From the NCBI RefSeq assembly GCF_000315915.1, contig NC_020191.1, positions 922,392 to 986,391 on the forward strand: a DNA stretch of 64,000 nt. Direction: 5' to 3'. The notes under the pieces are model-generated. The model was given only the letters and a program-made list of their open reading frames with translations. It was not told the DNA's origin and did not search any database. The position numbers and the translations under genes were made by a program. This DNA is from Henningerozyma blattae CBS 6284. Taxonomy: Eukaryota; Ascomycota; Saccharomycetes; Saccharomycetales; Saccharomycetaceae. Below, piece by piece: positions 29,185 to 40,600 of the stretch; the first letter of the stretch is position 1, and the number at the start of each line of letters is the position of its first letter.

Positions 29185-29260
29185 TTGCTTCACGCTTTGC
29201 TTCACGCTTTGCCTCACGCTTTGCCTCACGCTTTGCCTCGTCACTCTCACTCTCACTCTC
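29185..29260 (+). repeat. 12-mer and CTCACT tandem repeats after PET9
   Basis: Four and a half copies of a 12-base unit (TTGCCTCACGCT and a TTGCTTCACGCT variant) at 29185-29240, then a short CTCACT run to about 29260. It lies between the convergent 3' ends of PET9 and HEK2. Confidence 0.9.
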
Positions 29261-29363
29261 CCAACCTTTTGCATAGCAATTCATTTAAAATGATACATAT
29301 ACATACATATAGAAAATAATAATAATATTAATATAAATATAAATGACGAGCGGTAATCAAACC

Positions 29364-30629
29364 TTACTCTTCCTTCTCATTAGTACTACTCTCGTTTCTT
29401 CTTTGAATCTCAGTCTCCAAGTTCTTCAACAACATGCTCTCAGCCAATTTGACATTCTTTAAATGATCACTGATGATTTCAAAACTACGTTCTTCTTCAT
29501 CATCTCCTTCATCGGCATTGCCAGTCTCTTCTCCATCTTCTTCTCTCTTGTTAATTAAAATCTTGGTCTTGGTGAATTTTCTCAAATTAGCAATACGGTT
29601 CCCTTGACGGCCAACTATAGCACCAACATATTGTTCAGGAATACGAACAATCGTACTATATTGACGGTTAGTATCTTTAACAGCATGAGAGCTTTCGTTA
29701 CTATTATTATTTGTAGTATTGGCAGTGGTAGTGGTAGTAGTAGTAGTAGTAGTATTGTTATTATTGTTATTATTATTCTTTGTATTGATATTAGCATTGG
29801 CATTTAAATTTGGATTTGAATTAGAATTACGGTAATTACGGCCATTCCCAGTTCTCTTCTTGGAATGAGGATAATACAATCTTTCAGAAACAAATGTGAT
29901 ATCAACTTCATTCACCAAGATAGAATTGATTTCCACAATAACATTGGAAATAGACCCAGGAAACCCTTGAATCTCCAAGATTCTTTCATCAGAATCAGGC
30001 AAGAAATCCTTAGAAGCAACAATCTTGACACCATGATTATCAATCAATGATTTGATTCGGTTCCCATTCTTACCAATTATACCAGATAATTGACTATTAG
30101 TAACCAATAATCTTAAATTACCAATGTTTTTCAAATTTTTTTCAGGATTTTCTTTAATTTCTTCCACTGTAGGTGGTGGTAAAATGAAATTTAAATAATG
30201 GAATACATGTTTGACAGAATTAGGACCATTAGAAACATTAGATATATCATCATCAATCAATTGATTATCAAACTTCTCATTTGTTAATACATCAATGATA
30301 TCTCCAATAGCATTTGCAACATTCTCCGTAGGACCATTACATAACAAGATACGATCAGAACAGCCAGGTTCTTTATCAGAAATACCAATCTTGACATTAT
30401 TATCAGTACGGATTTTTTGAATGGTAACACCTTTAGTCCCAATGATTCTTGCGGATTCTCTTAATGATAATAAGATACGATGGTTGGCAGTGGCTACTAA
30501 TTTATCATTTATTATTGGTTGCACTAGTAGTTGTAGTAGTAGGCGCCGTGTTAGCTCCACTTGCAGTTGCAGTAGTAGTCGTAGTAGTAGGGGGTAGTAG
30601 TAGTAGTATTTTTCAACAGTTTCAGACAT
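29364..30629 (-). CDS. HEK2: KH-domain RNA-binding protein Hek2/Khd1
   Basis: Hek2 binds mRNAs such as ASH1 to repress translation during transport and also acts at telomeres. Length is 421 residues (381 in S. cerevisiae). Three KH domains show GxxG loops: IIGTKG near residue 62, IIGKNG in the second and IVGRQG in the third. Between the second and third lies an Asn/Thr-rich linker encoded by AAT and ACT triplets. The family signature SDERILEIQGFPGSI is present. The N-terminus (residues 8-38) is an odd run of Tyr, Leu, Gln and Arg read from TAC/CTA triplets, while another frame of the same DNA gives a Thr/Ala-rich peptide like that of other Hek2 proteins, so an indel pair or a sequencing slip is possible. 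Neighbour PET9 agrees with S. cerevisiae chromosome II. Confidence 0.93.
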   Translation of the reverse strand: MSETVEKYYYYYPLLLRLLLQLQVELTRRLLLQLLVQPIINDKLVATANHRILLSLRESARIIGTKGVTIQKIRTDNNVKIGISDKEPGCSDRILLCNGPTENVANAIGDIIDVLTNEKFDNQLIDDDISNVSNGPNSVKHVFHYLNFILPPPTVEEIKENPEKNLKNIGNLRLLVTNSQLSGIIGKNGNRIKSLIDNHGVKIVASKDFLPDSDERILEIQGFPGSISNVIVEINSILVNEVDITFVSERLYYPHSKKRTGNGRNYRNSNSNPNLNANANINTKNNNNNNNNTTTTTTTTTTANTTNNNSNESSHAVKDTNRQYSTIVRIPEQYVGAIVGRQGNRIANLRKFTKTKILINKREEDGEETGNADEGDDEEERSFEIISDHLKNVKLAESMLLKNLETEIQRRNESSTNEKEE

Positions 30630-31870
30630 GCTTGATTGAAGGCGTGGGAGGCAGGTTGGGGGGAGGCGTTTAGGAAGAAGTGGTAGAGGATGGCGGGGTG
30701 AGCTAGGGGGGTCTAGTAGTGGTCAAGTTTTAATAATAGATCAACAATGAGATTGTCTTTTTATTTTGGGGTGTATGTATTCTTTGTTTTGTAACTTTAT
30801 TCTGCAAAATAAGGGACTGGTCAACTCAAATAGAAAAAAAATATAATGTTTCGTTTTTATTTTTTTATTTTTTCTCTCTCTCTCTATTGATTTTTGGAAT
30901 AATTATATTAAAAATTTTTTATTTTTGTTTTTAAAAAAAATTTTTTTTTTTAAAACTTAAGATTATATATTATTATTATTACGTTCTGTTTTAATGTTGT
31001 TTTTTTATTTAATACAATAGATTAAGAAATTGTGGAGTCTAAATAAATAAACAAATAGTATATTATTAAGACGAAAATCCTACATTGGCCGTGTTATGCC
31101 CTAATGAAATTAAGATTATAAAAGTTATTTGAAAAACGAACGAAAGCGAAGGCGATAACAAAAGGTAAAAACGAAATGAAAAAAAAAAAAACGGGAAAGA
31201 AAAAAAAACACACACAAGTCAAGATTTGAAATTTCACTTCAAATTGAAATTGAAATTAAATTTGAGTGTTTAAAAAAAAATAAGGAGGGGAGGCAAGTGT
31301 GATTTACACGTGATGGTTTTTTGTTGTTAAATCATGGATATGTTTATTTTCAGGTTTCCAGGTTCACTGTTCTATTTTTAAATAAGAATAATTAATTAAT
31401 TAATTATAATTATTGCATTACCTGTTCCATAAAAAAAAAAGTTGATGCAATTTGAAGTAGAAAAGCTTCCCCAAGTGTAGCTCAAAAAAGAATTGAATAC
31501 CACCAAAAATGCGGTAATCCATGCATTGAAAGAGAATTGTTTATTGCCAATATAAAAAATAAACCTTCTGTTTCGACGTACACTCCCTTTTAAAGGTATA
31601 CGGTTTGGTTAAGTGATATCCCAGCTATTTCGTTATTCAACAGCATATTACTTGGTTTTTACTGACAAGTAACTATTCTTCCTTACACATATCTAACAAA
31701 AATAGTCTTTTAAATGCTATATTTTGTTTTGTTTTTTTTGGAACTGATATGAATGATCTCATTGTTGATCAAAACTATCTAATATTCCACAAAGCTTTAG
31801 AATGTTCAGTAATGTTAGTTTCAATATAATGCTACATATGTATAATTCTTGTAAGTATTCATCCTAACGG
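30630..31870. other. Intergenic upstream of HEK2
   Basis: About 1.2 kb, AT-rich, with several homopolymer A and T tracts (30835-30960, 31181-31210) that fit a strong HEK2 promoter. An ATTA/TTAA repeat lies near 31391-31411. No gene or tRNA is supported. Confidence 0.5.
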
Positions 31871-32251
31871 GTGAATTTAGAGGTGAGGGATATATTCAAT
31901 TATTTCTTTGGCAAAAAGGAGATCAAAATAGAAAAAGTTAGGTATTCCCTCTCAAATCCTAAAAAATGGTGGTTATATCCAATATTGGTAACAGAAATGT
32001 TACCGCTATTAAGATGGTGCGTGACAGTATTCTTGTTTATGGTTGTATCTGACTTATTAATAAGACCATTAGAAGACATAATAGAGATATACCCTCAGAA
32101 TATAAGCTCGTTTATTCATTGTAAGAACTACGCAATGACGAATGATATGGCCAATCAATGCATTTTACGATTTAATATAAAGAAAAATTATAAGGAGTAT
32201 GCAAACTCAATATTCCAAGGCAAGATTTACTCTATGATTGGTAAAAAATAG
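31871..32251 (+). pseudogene. Orphan membrane-protein-like frame, probably a gene remnant
   Basis: An open frame of about 126 codons with no ATG at its start: it opens right after a stop at 31865, and the first in-frame ATG is at 31997, leaving 84 residues. The peptide has a hydrophobic pair, WWLYPILV and LLRWCVTVFLFMVVSDLLI, about residues 33-65, then a polar part with two Cys. I do not recognise it. Composition is protein-like rather than random. A weak branch-like TCCTAAC followed by TTTAG at 31862-31880 could mark a 3' splice site, but no in-frame first exon was found. It is best read as a decayed or partial gene beside LTR relics. Confidence 0.35.
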
Positions 32252-32980
32252 TATATTTAATTCTATCAGACGGTAAAAAGGGTGGTTAATGGGGTCGACG
32301 AAACTGAAGTGATTAAGCTCCCCCTTCTTCCACTAAAGAGTTGTGGAAACTTTATCTTTAAAAGATTTACCAGCTATTTATTTTTAGTAATTTATTCATT
32401 ATATATATATTTTTTTTTATTTTTAAACTTTCTGTACAAATAACCATATATAGTCTAAGTTTCTTAAGATAAAATGGTTCCAAGACTTTTGGGTAAATTT
32501 ATTTTTACATATATATACGTGATCATGACAAAAGTTTTTTATAAAATATACTGAATATTTTCGTACCTTCTTCATGTTACTAGCTAAGCCTATTGAATAT
32601 CTTATTTAATTTTTAATAGTATATAATTTTGAGATTCAGCTCTTGTTGAATAATTACAGTCATTCTATATAATGTTTCTAGATTTGCTGGTTCAGAAGTG
32701 TGGAAAGCTCACAACTTTTACGACGTAAAAGTATAATTAGGTACTTTATTGGTCATTCATTGAGTATATTAATTGAAGATTATAGAATCTACCAAGAATA
32801 AACTAAGTAATTTGGCAAATTAAATGAGAAATTTACATTTAAAACCCGCCTTGAATTGACTCATATTTTATTTAAAAAAAAAACAAAAAAAATGAAATCT
32901 ATAAGCATTCAATCCTTCTTTACGATATGCTATTTACTTTTTATATAATTTAAAATACTTTTTATTTCTCTTTTTAAACT
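32252..32980. other. Gene-free AT-rich stretch
   Basis: No supported reading frame. Part of it may be the decayed 5' section of the LTR relic ending near 33060. Confidence 0.4.
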
Positions 32981-32984
32981 TAAA

Positions 32985-33060
32985 AAGTTAGGAGGATTTC
33001 ATATTATATTTTAACTATAAGACAGGAGTATTCCTTAACATATGAGAAATTCTAATATTA
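32985..33060 (+). mobile_element. Heavily decayed LTR 3' part
   Basis: GTTAGGAGGATTTC near 32987-33000 and the bases that follow align by eye with the conserved block GGGTAGGAGGTTTC plus downstream sequence seen in the three LTRs at 61.3, 63.0 and 63.5 kb, including a TCTAATATTA segment that matches their gag-like start. Many mismatches make this tentative. Confidence 0.4.
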
Positions 33061-33321
33061 TTTCAAAGACATCTAACAGCAAATATTTTTCTGTACAATC
33101 CTCGTTTAAATTGAAATTCTATTAAAATTTTAAAATATTTATATTTTGTGTTTAAACATAGCATTTTCTTTAAGCCATTATTTAAATTTTGAAAGAAAAA
33201 AATTACGAAAACTAGTAATCAAGAAAAGGGGAGAGATTCGATATATACATAAAATCGTCCTCTATATTGTATTTAAATGTAAAATTATATACAAAATTGT
33301 AAAAATGGTCTCAAATATTGA

Positions 33322-33650
33322 TGACACTTTGGATAAAAGATTTTTGTGCAAAACAAGTGATAGTCACTTGGCCACAACAGTATAAGAGTATGATGTGAAG
33401 TCAATATAACTAATAAAAATCCCAGCTAGGTAATTCATGGGGTATGATATATATAATTGAAGTAATATGATGGGTAATAAGCTACTATAACCCATCATGA
33501 CTTCGTTGATATTCCGATTAGGCAACCTAGATATCCAATTACTAAAAGTTTATTGACCATGCATTGGCTCTTCATGATGTGAAAATATAATGTATAAATA
33601 ACTAACCCAAAGTTGAATATAAGCCAGTATTTTTTATATTCATTTATATA
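33322..33650 (+). mobile_element. Solo LTR relic (plus strand)
   Basis: Shares with the LTRs near 61 and 62.6 kb an ordered series of blocks: a start resembling TGxxACTxxxGATAAxAG, AAGAGTAT near 33383, ACTAATAAAAATCCC near 33411, GGTAATTCATG near 33429, CATTGGCTCTT near 33563 and the TATA-like GTATAAATAAC near 33593. Its 3' part is cut where an inverted copy begins. Confidence 0.75.
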
Positions 33651-33654
33651 CTTG

Positions 33655-33997
33655 TTATCCCTACCGCTTTAAATAGGAATTAAAATTATAGAAAATATAT
33701 AAAAATATGATGATTTAATGTCGACTAAAATGCTGGCAATTTATACATTATTTATGGACAAGAGAAGTCAAATCATCATCGTCTATAAGTGAAAATTTTT
33801 CACTTAATTAACCTCATAAGAGTTATGTGCCTCTCATGCTTAGTATATCCTGTAGAAGCTACATGATGTACTTTAATTAACGACAACAATTTTTTTAATT
33901 GGGGTTTTTATCAGCAACGTATATTCACGTTATACTATCTTTTATCCTAAAACAGTATATCTACTGTTCTATGTATAAAGACCATAAATATCTAGCA
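33655..33997 (-). mobile_element. Solo LTR relic (minus strand)
   Basis: Reverse complement of the LTR at 63.1-63.45 kb. Long matches include TGCTAGATAT at the outer end (33988-33997), the TACTGTTTTAGGATAAAAGATAG block near 33935-33957, TTTTTCACTTATAGACGATGATGA near 33775-33803 and TATAAATTGCCAG near 33733-33745. It is closer to that copy than to the other family members. It meets the plus-strand relic 3' end to 3' end. Confidence 0.85.
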
Positions 33998-35702
33998 TAC
34001 TTATAACACCGATGAAATATCATCAATGAAAGACGAGATAGAAATAAATATTTATTGATCCAGGAAATGCTCAATTTATGGAAAAAAAAACTTGGTAGAA
34101 CTTGTCAAATTAAAATATATTTCAAATATAAACGTACCTGATGTTCTCAAAAAGGTTCATGTGGTAAACTAAGTTTACTTCATATTTATTATATTAATAA
34201 TACCGGAAAAATGTAACACTAGAAATATTCCCAAGCTTCTCGATACCTTGTGGTAATTTAATAGCTTCTTGAATTATAGCGACGTTTATCATACTAATTC
34301 ACTTGGCAACTTTTTACTTTTTTTCATATTTCAATTTCTTCAATTTCTTCATTTTTTTTAATAAGTTAATTTGATAAACGTGTCCTAGAAGGTTCAAATC
34401 ACGACTAATTAAACCTCCTTACCTCATGTTTACACTACCGTCTACCTTCTATCGATGTCTTTGAATAGTTATTCCTATATATCAAGCGCATCAAGACCGA
34501 TTTTAATTTCCCGATATTTCTGACATATATTTGCTGACGCAAGAAGCTTTAACGACAGATCACGTGAATACGGAATCTAGTTTTTTTTTCCCTCGAAAAC
34601 CTAATAGATTGTGAATGGATACATCTGTCTATCCTGGAGATATCGCAACAACATTCTCAGCACCTCGTATACGAATTGTGCCATACGAGATACATTATAC
34701 GACATTCCGAGGTCCCTGTCGTTCTTCGTTCAAGAGAAAATGACTTTTATTTTCTATTACCAATATGATCAAGATATCAAATTTCTATAAATGCGTAATT
34801 AACAAACAAGCTCACAAACAACTCCGACGCGGCTGCTCGTTTGGAACATGGATATATCGCTTATCGTATACCATATACCCTGCCACTCAACTAACTTGTT
34901 GCTTTATGTATAAGCTTATAGTTATACCTGAGACAGCTTACAATTTCATGACACTTGTAATATGTGTGAGGTACAGAACATAAACATATATCTTAAAACT
35001 GCCCATGGCCATAGTGGTTTAAATTTTTCGTTAAATTTCCAACAGCCTTTTTTCTGTCATAATTTGTTCCTTTAAGTTAAGATAATATTTAATAGATATA
35101 TAGAACAGTAACAGAAAATTATATGTCATAACAAAATATTTAAGTACTGAAATATAGGAACGACTAATAATTATCTTAATCCAATTGTTATATTTTACAT
35201 GGATTGCTTGACATACTTACACATATATATATTTACATTTAAGCTTTGTTTAATCACAATTAATAACATTTGTGACATGGTATATAGCAGCAAGTTTGAA
35301 CAGAATTGTACAAGAATTACGAAACATATTAGAATAAAACTTTGTAGATTATTAATACCTTCCATTATTCTTTGCGCAATACTGCTTTAGGTATTTAATA
35401 ATAGTACACCCTACGCTGCTGCTTGTTAATAACTGACGTTTACAACACTTTTCTAATTTTTCCTTCGGACAAAACGCGTAAATTAATCTGAAAAACTGTT
35501 GTAGCATTTCCTAGTTTATTAGCCCATCTTGTAGGGATCTCCATTACCCCAAACGAGTTCACAATAAAAAAGGATTTTCCTAAGATATATTGATATAAAA
35601 AGACTTAGTTTTATATCAAAGTTCCTCAGTAGACACACAGCGTAACACACCACCATCCCCACATAGCTCCCCCCAATAAAAAAAAATAGAATCACCATTA
35701 TA
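33998..35702. other. ERG13 upstream region without genes
   Basis: About 1.7 kb. It holds a sterol-response cluster at 34665-34870, an ATCACGTG at 34559-34566 and TATA-like tracts. Short frames here (for example 34765-34983 and 35199-35390) show no recognisable features. No tRNA was found although LTRs are near. Confidence 0.5.
34665..34870. promoter_or_regulatory. Cluster of sterol-response cores upstream of ERG13
   Basis: TCGTATA, the core recognised by Upc2 and Ecm22, occurs in the palindrome TCGTATACGA at 34665-34674, on the minus strand at 34696-34702 and on the plus strand at 34864-34870. ATACGAGA near 34683 is a one-base variant. The next gene downstream is ERG13 of the sterol pathway, 830-1040 bases away. 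Confidence 0.6.
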
Positions 35703-37097
35703 ATGACTGAAAAAAAAAGACAAAACACATCCAATCCCTTACCAAGACCAAAAAATGTTGGGATTAAAGGTATGTCGATTTATATCCCAAAAACTTATGT
35801 CAACCAAGCTAGTCTAGAAAAGTTTGATGGTATCTCTGCTGGTAAGTATACCATTGGGTTGGGCCAAACTAATATGGCCTTTGTTAATGATAGAGAAGAT
35901 ATATATTCTATGGCTTTGACTGTTTGCCAAGATTTATTAGCAAGTTATAGCATTGATACTGCAAATATCGGTAGATTAGAAGTTGGGACCGAAACTCTAT
36001 TGGATAAGTCTAAATCTGTAAAGTCAGTTCTAATGCAATTATTCAAAGATAATTCTGATATCGAAGGGATTGATACGTTGAATGCCTGTTATGGGGGTAC
36101 TAATGCTCTTTTCAATTCCATCAATTGGATAGAATCATCCGCTTGGGATGGTAGAGATGCTATTGTGGTTTGTGGGGATATTGCCATTTATGACAAAGGT
36201 GCTGCTAGACCTACTGGTGGTGCTGGTACTGTTGCTCTATGGATAGGTCCAGATGCTCCATTGGTATTCGACTCTACAAGAGGTTCATATATGGAAAATG
36301 CTTACGATTTCTATAAACCAGATTTCACCAGCGAATACCCTTATGTGGATGGTCATTTTTCCTTAACTTGTTATGTTAAATCCGTAGATAAAGTTTATGA
36401 TGCTTATTTGAAAAAAGCTATTAGAAATGGATTGATTGAAGAAAGTGTTAAACCATTAACTGAATTTTTCGATTATAACGTATTCCATGTTCCAACTTGT
36501 AAATTAGTCTCTAAATCCTACGGTAGAATCCTATTCAATGATTTTAAGAGAAATCCAAAATTAGTTGAATCAATGGGGGGTAATGATGATGAATTGAAAA
36601 AATTCTTAGAATTAGATTATGATTCTTCACTAGTTGATAAGTTGTTGGAAAAAAAATTCGTTCAATTGAGTAAATCATTATTTAATGAAAAAGTTTCACA
36701 ATCTATAACTGTGCCTACTAATACTGGTAACATGTATACTGCATCTGTTTATTCATCATTGGCTTCATTATTATACTTCCAAGGTTCAGATGATTTACAA
36801 GATAAAAGAATAGGTTTATTTTCATATGGTTCCGGTTTGGCTGCCTCTCTATTCTCTTTGAAAGTTAGAGGTGATATAAATCATATTATTAATGTCTTAG
36901 ATTTAAATAACAAAATCTTCGAATCAAGAATTGAAAAGACTCCACAAGAATATGAAGCTGCGTTGACCTTGAGAGAAAATGCTCATTTAAAGAAGGATTT
37001 CATACCAGTAGGTTCCTTAGATGATTTACATAAGAATACTTATTATCTAACCAAGGTCGATGATAGATTCAGAAGAGAGTATGCTATCAAGGAATAA
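35703..37097 (+). CDS. ERG13: Hydroxymethylglutaryl-CoA synthase
   Basis: Condenses acetyl-CoA with acetoacetyl-CoA to HMG-CoA, the committed early step of the mevalonate and ergosterol pathway, in the cytosol. Length is 464 residues. The catalytic triad is visible: Glu97 in [10 protein letters not shown], Cys129 in LNACYGG and the His in [12 protein letters not shown]. The N-terminal domain with [17 protein letters not shown] and the C-terminal domain with [13 protein letters not shown] are complete. No targeting signal is seen. The start codon was chosen because upstream codons are stopped and the N-terminal length matches the family. RSC9 and COX14 downstream are near ERG13 on S. cerevisiae chromosome XIII too. 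Confidence 0.98.
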   Translation: MTEKKRQNTSNPLPRPKNVGIKGMSIYIPKTYVNQASLEKFDGISAGKYTIGLGQTNMAFVNDREDIYSMALTVCQDLLASYSIDTANIGRLEVGTETLLDKSKSVKSVLMQLFKDNSDIEGIDTLNACYGGTNALFNSINWIESSAWDGRDAIVVCGDIAIYDKGAARPTGGAGTVALWIGPDAPLVFDSTRGSYMENAYDFYKPDFTSEYPYVDGHFSLTCYVKSVDKVYDAYLKKAIRNGLIEESVKPLTEFFDYNVFHVPTCKLVSKSYGRILFNDFKRNPKLVESMGGNDDELKKFLELDYDSSLVDKLLEKKFVQLSKSLFNEKVSQSITVPTNTGNMYTASVYSSLASLLYFQGSDDLQDKRIGLFSYGSGLAASLFSLKVRGDINHIINVLDLNNKIFESRIEKTPQEYEAALTLRENAHLKKDFIPVGSLDDLHKNTYYLTKVDDRFRREYAIKE

Positions 37098-37622
37098 TCC
37101 AAACAATTTAAACAGTATTGAATAATGTATCTAATCCCATCCTTTATTTCTTTTATTTTTATTTTTAAACTTGTCAGCTATTACGCTACTTGATCCTTGC
37201 TTTATTTGCAATTCAATATTTCTTAAAGAAACTTTCAAAAAAAATAAAAAAAAATAGTGAACTAAAATGATAATAATGGTCTTTTCGAATTCATTCGCAT
37301 GATTTTTTTTTTTTTATTTTAATATTGTATCTTTTGCTTTCATATAAAATTCATTTATAACTGTATAATAGCTACATTAGGAAATATTTTAATCATATAC
37401 GTAAAAGGGTTTATACATAATTATATATCGATTCATATCTGTAAATAGTTAAAGATCGTAAAAATCCTTTTTGCACTTTTTATGAGGGTAGTTTAAATCG
37501 GTGTTTCCCATATTTTCCCGTTCGAAACTCAGAATCGTCATAATAGGTATAAAGTAGACTTAAAATCTAGTCTTTGAAAAAAGTAATATAGATAACCTTA
37601 TGTGACCAGATATAAAGAGCAT
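37098..37622. other. Intergenic after ERG13
   Basis: AT-rich 3' region of ERG13 with A and T homopolymers (37301-37317), then the promoter of the next gene. No motif or gene is supported. Confidence 0.5.
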
Positions 37623-40600
37623 ATGCTTAAAGTTAAGAACAACAATATCTCTGGATCATTTATTAAATGTATTCCTAAACATAGTATAAATACAAAAAAA
37701 TATGTATCAACCACTACTAAAGATAATTCCAAAGATAAAACTGTAAAATATGCAACTGCAAAAAGTACACCCTTAATTTCAAAGTCAAATAAAGGAATAT
37801 CAACTTTAAAACAATCTAAAGACAATGAGCTACTTATACATGATTTAAACCAATTATTTAATGGTACTAATCCCTACATAAAAAAATTAACCCGCAATTC
37901 TCCCACTTTAAATATCAATCGATTAATTATTCCATTTCTTCAGCATTCAGTTAAAAATCATGATATTGATAATAAGAAAATTTTATTACAAAATAAAATA
38001 TTTCAACAATTCACTAATCTATTAGCGAATAAAGACTGTAAATATAAATTTGATGCATCTACTTTCATTCAACTATCTTTTCAATATTCTGATTTGTTAT
38101 CTACACAAAAATTTAAACTTATTTTATTAAGAACTTTAACATATTCATCTCAACGCGAGTACCCTGAATTTTATTATTATTCAGGGCTAGCTTTACTATT
38201 AGTAGCCAAAAAAGATGTTACTTCTATAGAATGCCTTTTAAAAAAAATACCTATATCTGATGGAAGAAAAAGTATCCTAAAGTATTGTGTATACTCATCA
38301 TTATTAAAGTTAAATCAGTTTGAAAGTACATTTATTGAATTAACTAAATATTTTGATAATTTAGCTATTCCTAACCCATCTTTAAAGATCCAAAATTTTA
38401 ATAACGATATAGAATTGACAATTTTCAAATTGTTAGCTGAAAATTATTTTCTTCAACTGGCAACTTTCAATCCACATGCAGCTACTCATCAATGGGTGGC
38501 GTTTATTAGGAAATACTCTGATTATTTTTCCCTCTCGTATCAATTTTATCTTCAATTTATTGAAAATCTTCTTTTATCCAAGAATGCTAAAGTTAATTGG
38601 GAAATGGTTAAACGGATCTATGGTTATGCGTATCCTTTAAGTTTACGAAAGTCTGTTTCAATTCCAATGCCAATAATAAACTTTACTTGCTTATTATTTC
38701 CAGGGACAAAAGAAAATTTTGCAAGCCAATCTATATCTTCGAACTTATCTTTATTACTACAATTTTGTATAAAAAAGAAGGACACCCAATTATTTTTTAA
38801 AATTTTAAACGAATCAATAATTAGAAACATAGTACTGAACTTAAACTCCAACATTTATCTCACCATGCTGAAATATCTTCATACTTCTGCACAGCCTAAC
38901 TGTAATACTTCAATACCTATGAAACATCTTTTATATATTTTAGATTCTCATGGTTCTTTAATATTAAAACAAGGGAATAATTTTGCTTCATTACAATACA
39001 TTAATTTTGTTAATATGACATTTGAAGATATGAAAGTACTTTGGATTTCCTTTTTTACTCGGTCAAAATTCTTTGAGAATATTTGTTTGTCAATTAATAT
39101 TTTACAATATCAGGATGTTTTAAATCAAATATTTTCCAAAATTTACCTAATACTAAAAACAGAAAATTTGTTTAATCTAAAATATATTTTAGTCATGTCA
39201 TGTAGAGCATACACAAATGTTTTGCGCGCTACTACTTCCTCTAATACAACGAACGATACCTCTTTTGAGATAGATTCCACATATAGATTACTTGCTACCT
39301 TATCTAATATTATCAGAGAAATATATGAAATATATTCTAATGCTACATCGTTAGATAACTCTCAATTTGATTCTAAGACAATTACTATTATTAAAAAAAC
39401 AAACCTACCAAAAATAAATAATTTACCATCCTTATCTAATAATAAATCCCAATTTTATTCTTTATCATATTTGATAAAATCCAATCCTATTTTTGGTCTT
39501 AATATTTATCACATTTTAAGAAATGAGGGCTATTTGTTTGATACCACAACATACTTAGCATTACTTTATCATTGCAGATTTATTGATTCCAATATCGTCT
39601 CTGTTATCCAAAATGAACTGGAACAAAATCAATGTATTAGTGAATGTTTATCTAAAGCTTTTAATAAGGCCATAATTACAGCTCCCTTGATAAAAATTAA
39701 TGAATATATACAGTACTTGCCTATTACCAATAGCAAATTTCTCCTGAGTTTACCAGATCAATCTATTATTAAACTATTTGATCAGACTTCCGATGCGCTA
39801 GATGTCATATGGAAGATTGGCTTCCCAACTAAGTTTCAATCTGAAGACATAAAATCTCGACATAAATTATTAATATCATATATTTATAAAAGGCTATATT
39901 CAGAACAACTCTATCAGGAAATTATTAATTTTCAAAGCTGTTGCGGATTAAATGACAAAGATATTATTATACTATTAAAGTCATATCTTAAATTGTTTAA
40001 ATTTAATGATTATGAAAAATGCTTGCATCAATTTAATAACAGAATTTCCCAAATAGAACGTAACGATTTATCTATAGAATATTCATATCGTAAAAAATTT
40101 GAGCAATTCAATATTCAGCAAGAAGAATCTCTTATATCAAAAAATAATAGAGAACATATGATGGCCAAAATCAGTTATTTGAATAATTTTCCATTATGGA
40201 CAATACCTAGAGTGAATAAGAATATTATAAAGCCTCATAGTATACATATTTTAGGATATGAACTATTAAATCAATTATTTAATCTGTCGACATTACTAAA
40301 AAGTTATAGCTATTATACGGATAATATTAATGAATTGAAAATTCTAAAATCTGATACCTTACAAAAATATTTGTTAGTAAGGTTTATGCTATATGAAATA
40401 TATGATGCCACTATGATCTTAAAAATGAACAGTTCTTTAAAGCTATTATCCCTTATTAAAATGAAAAACTATTTGCGTTTTAGAAAATTTCTAAATTGTC
40501 CAAATCTAAATTTCCATGAAATGAAAATATACATTTCCATACTAGAACGAATTGATAAGGGTAAATTAGTTGAACTGCTTGATAATATAGTTGAATCACA

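Noticed and set aside
33146..33385. 79-codon frame before the plus-strand LTR
   Set aside because: No ATG at its start, and the end runs into the LTR relic.
34385..34405. GGTTCAAATC, a possible tRNA B box
   Set aside because: No A box or acceptor stem at the right distance on either strand.
34558..34567. ATCACGTG as a centromere CDEI element (also 9014-9025 and 63983-63990)
   Set aside because: No 75-90 base AT-rich CDEII followed by a CDEIII with a central CCG in the correct place.
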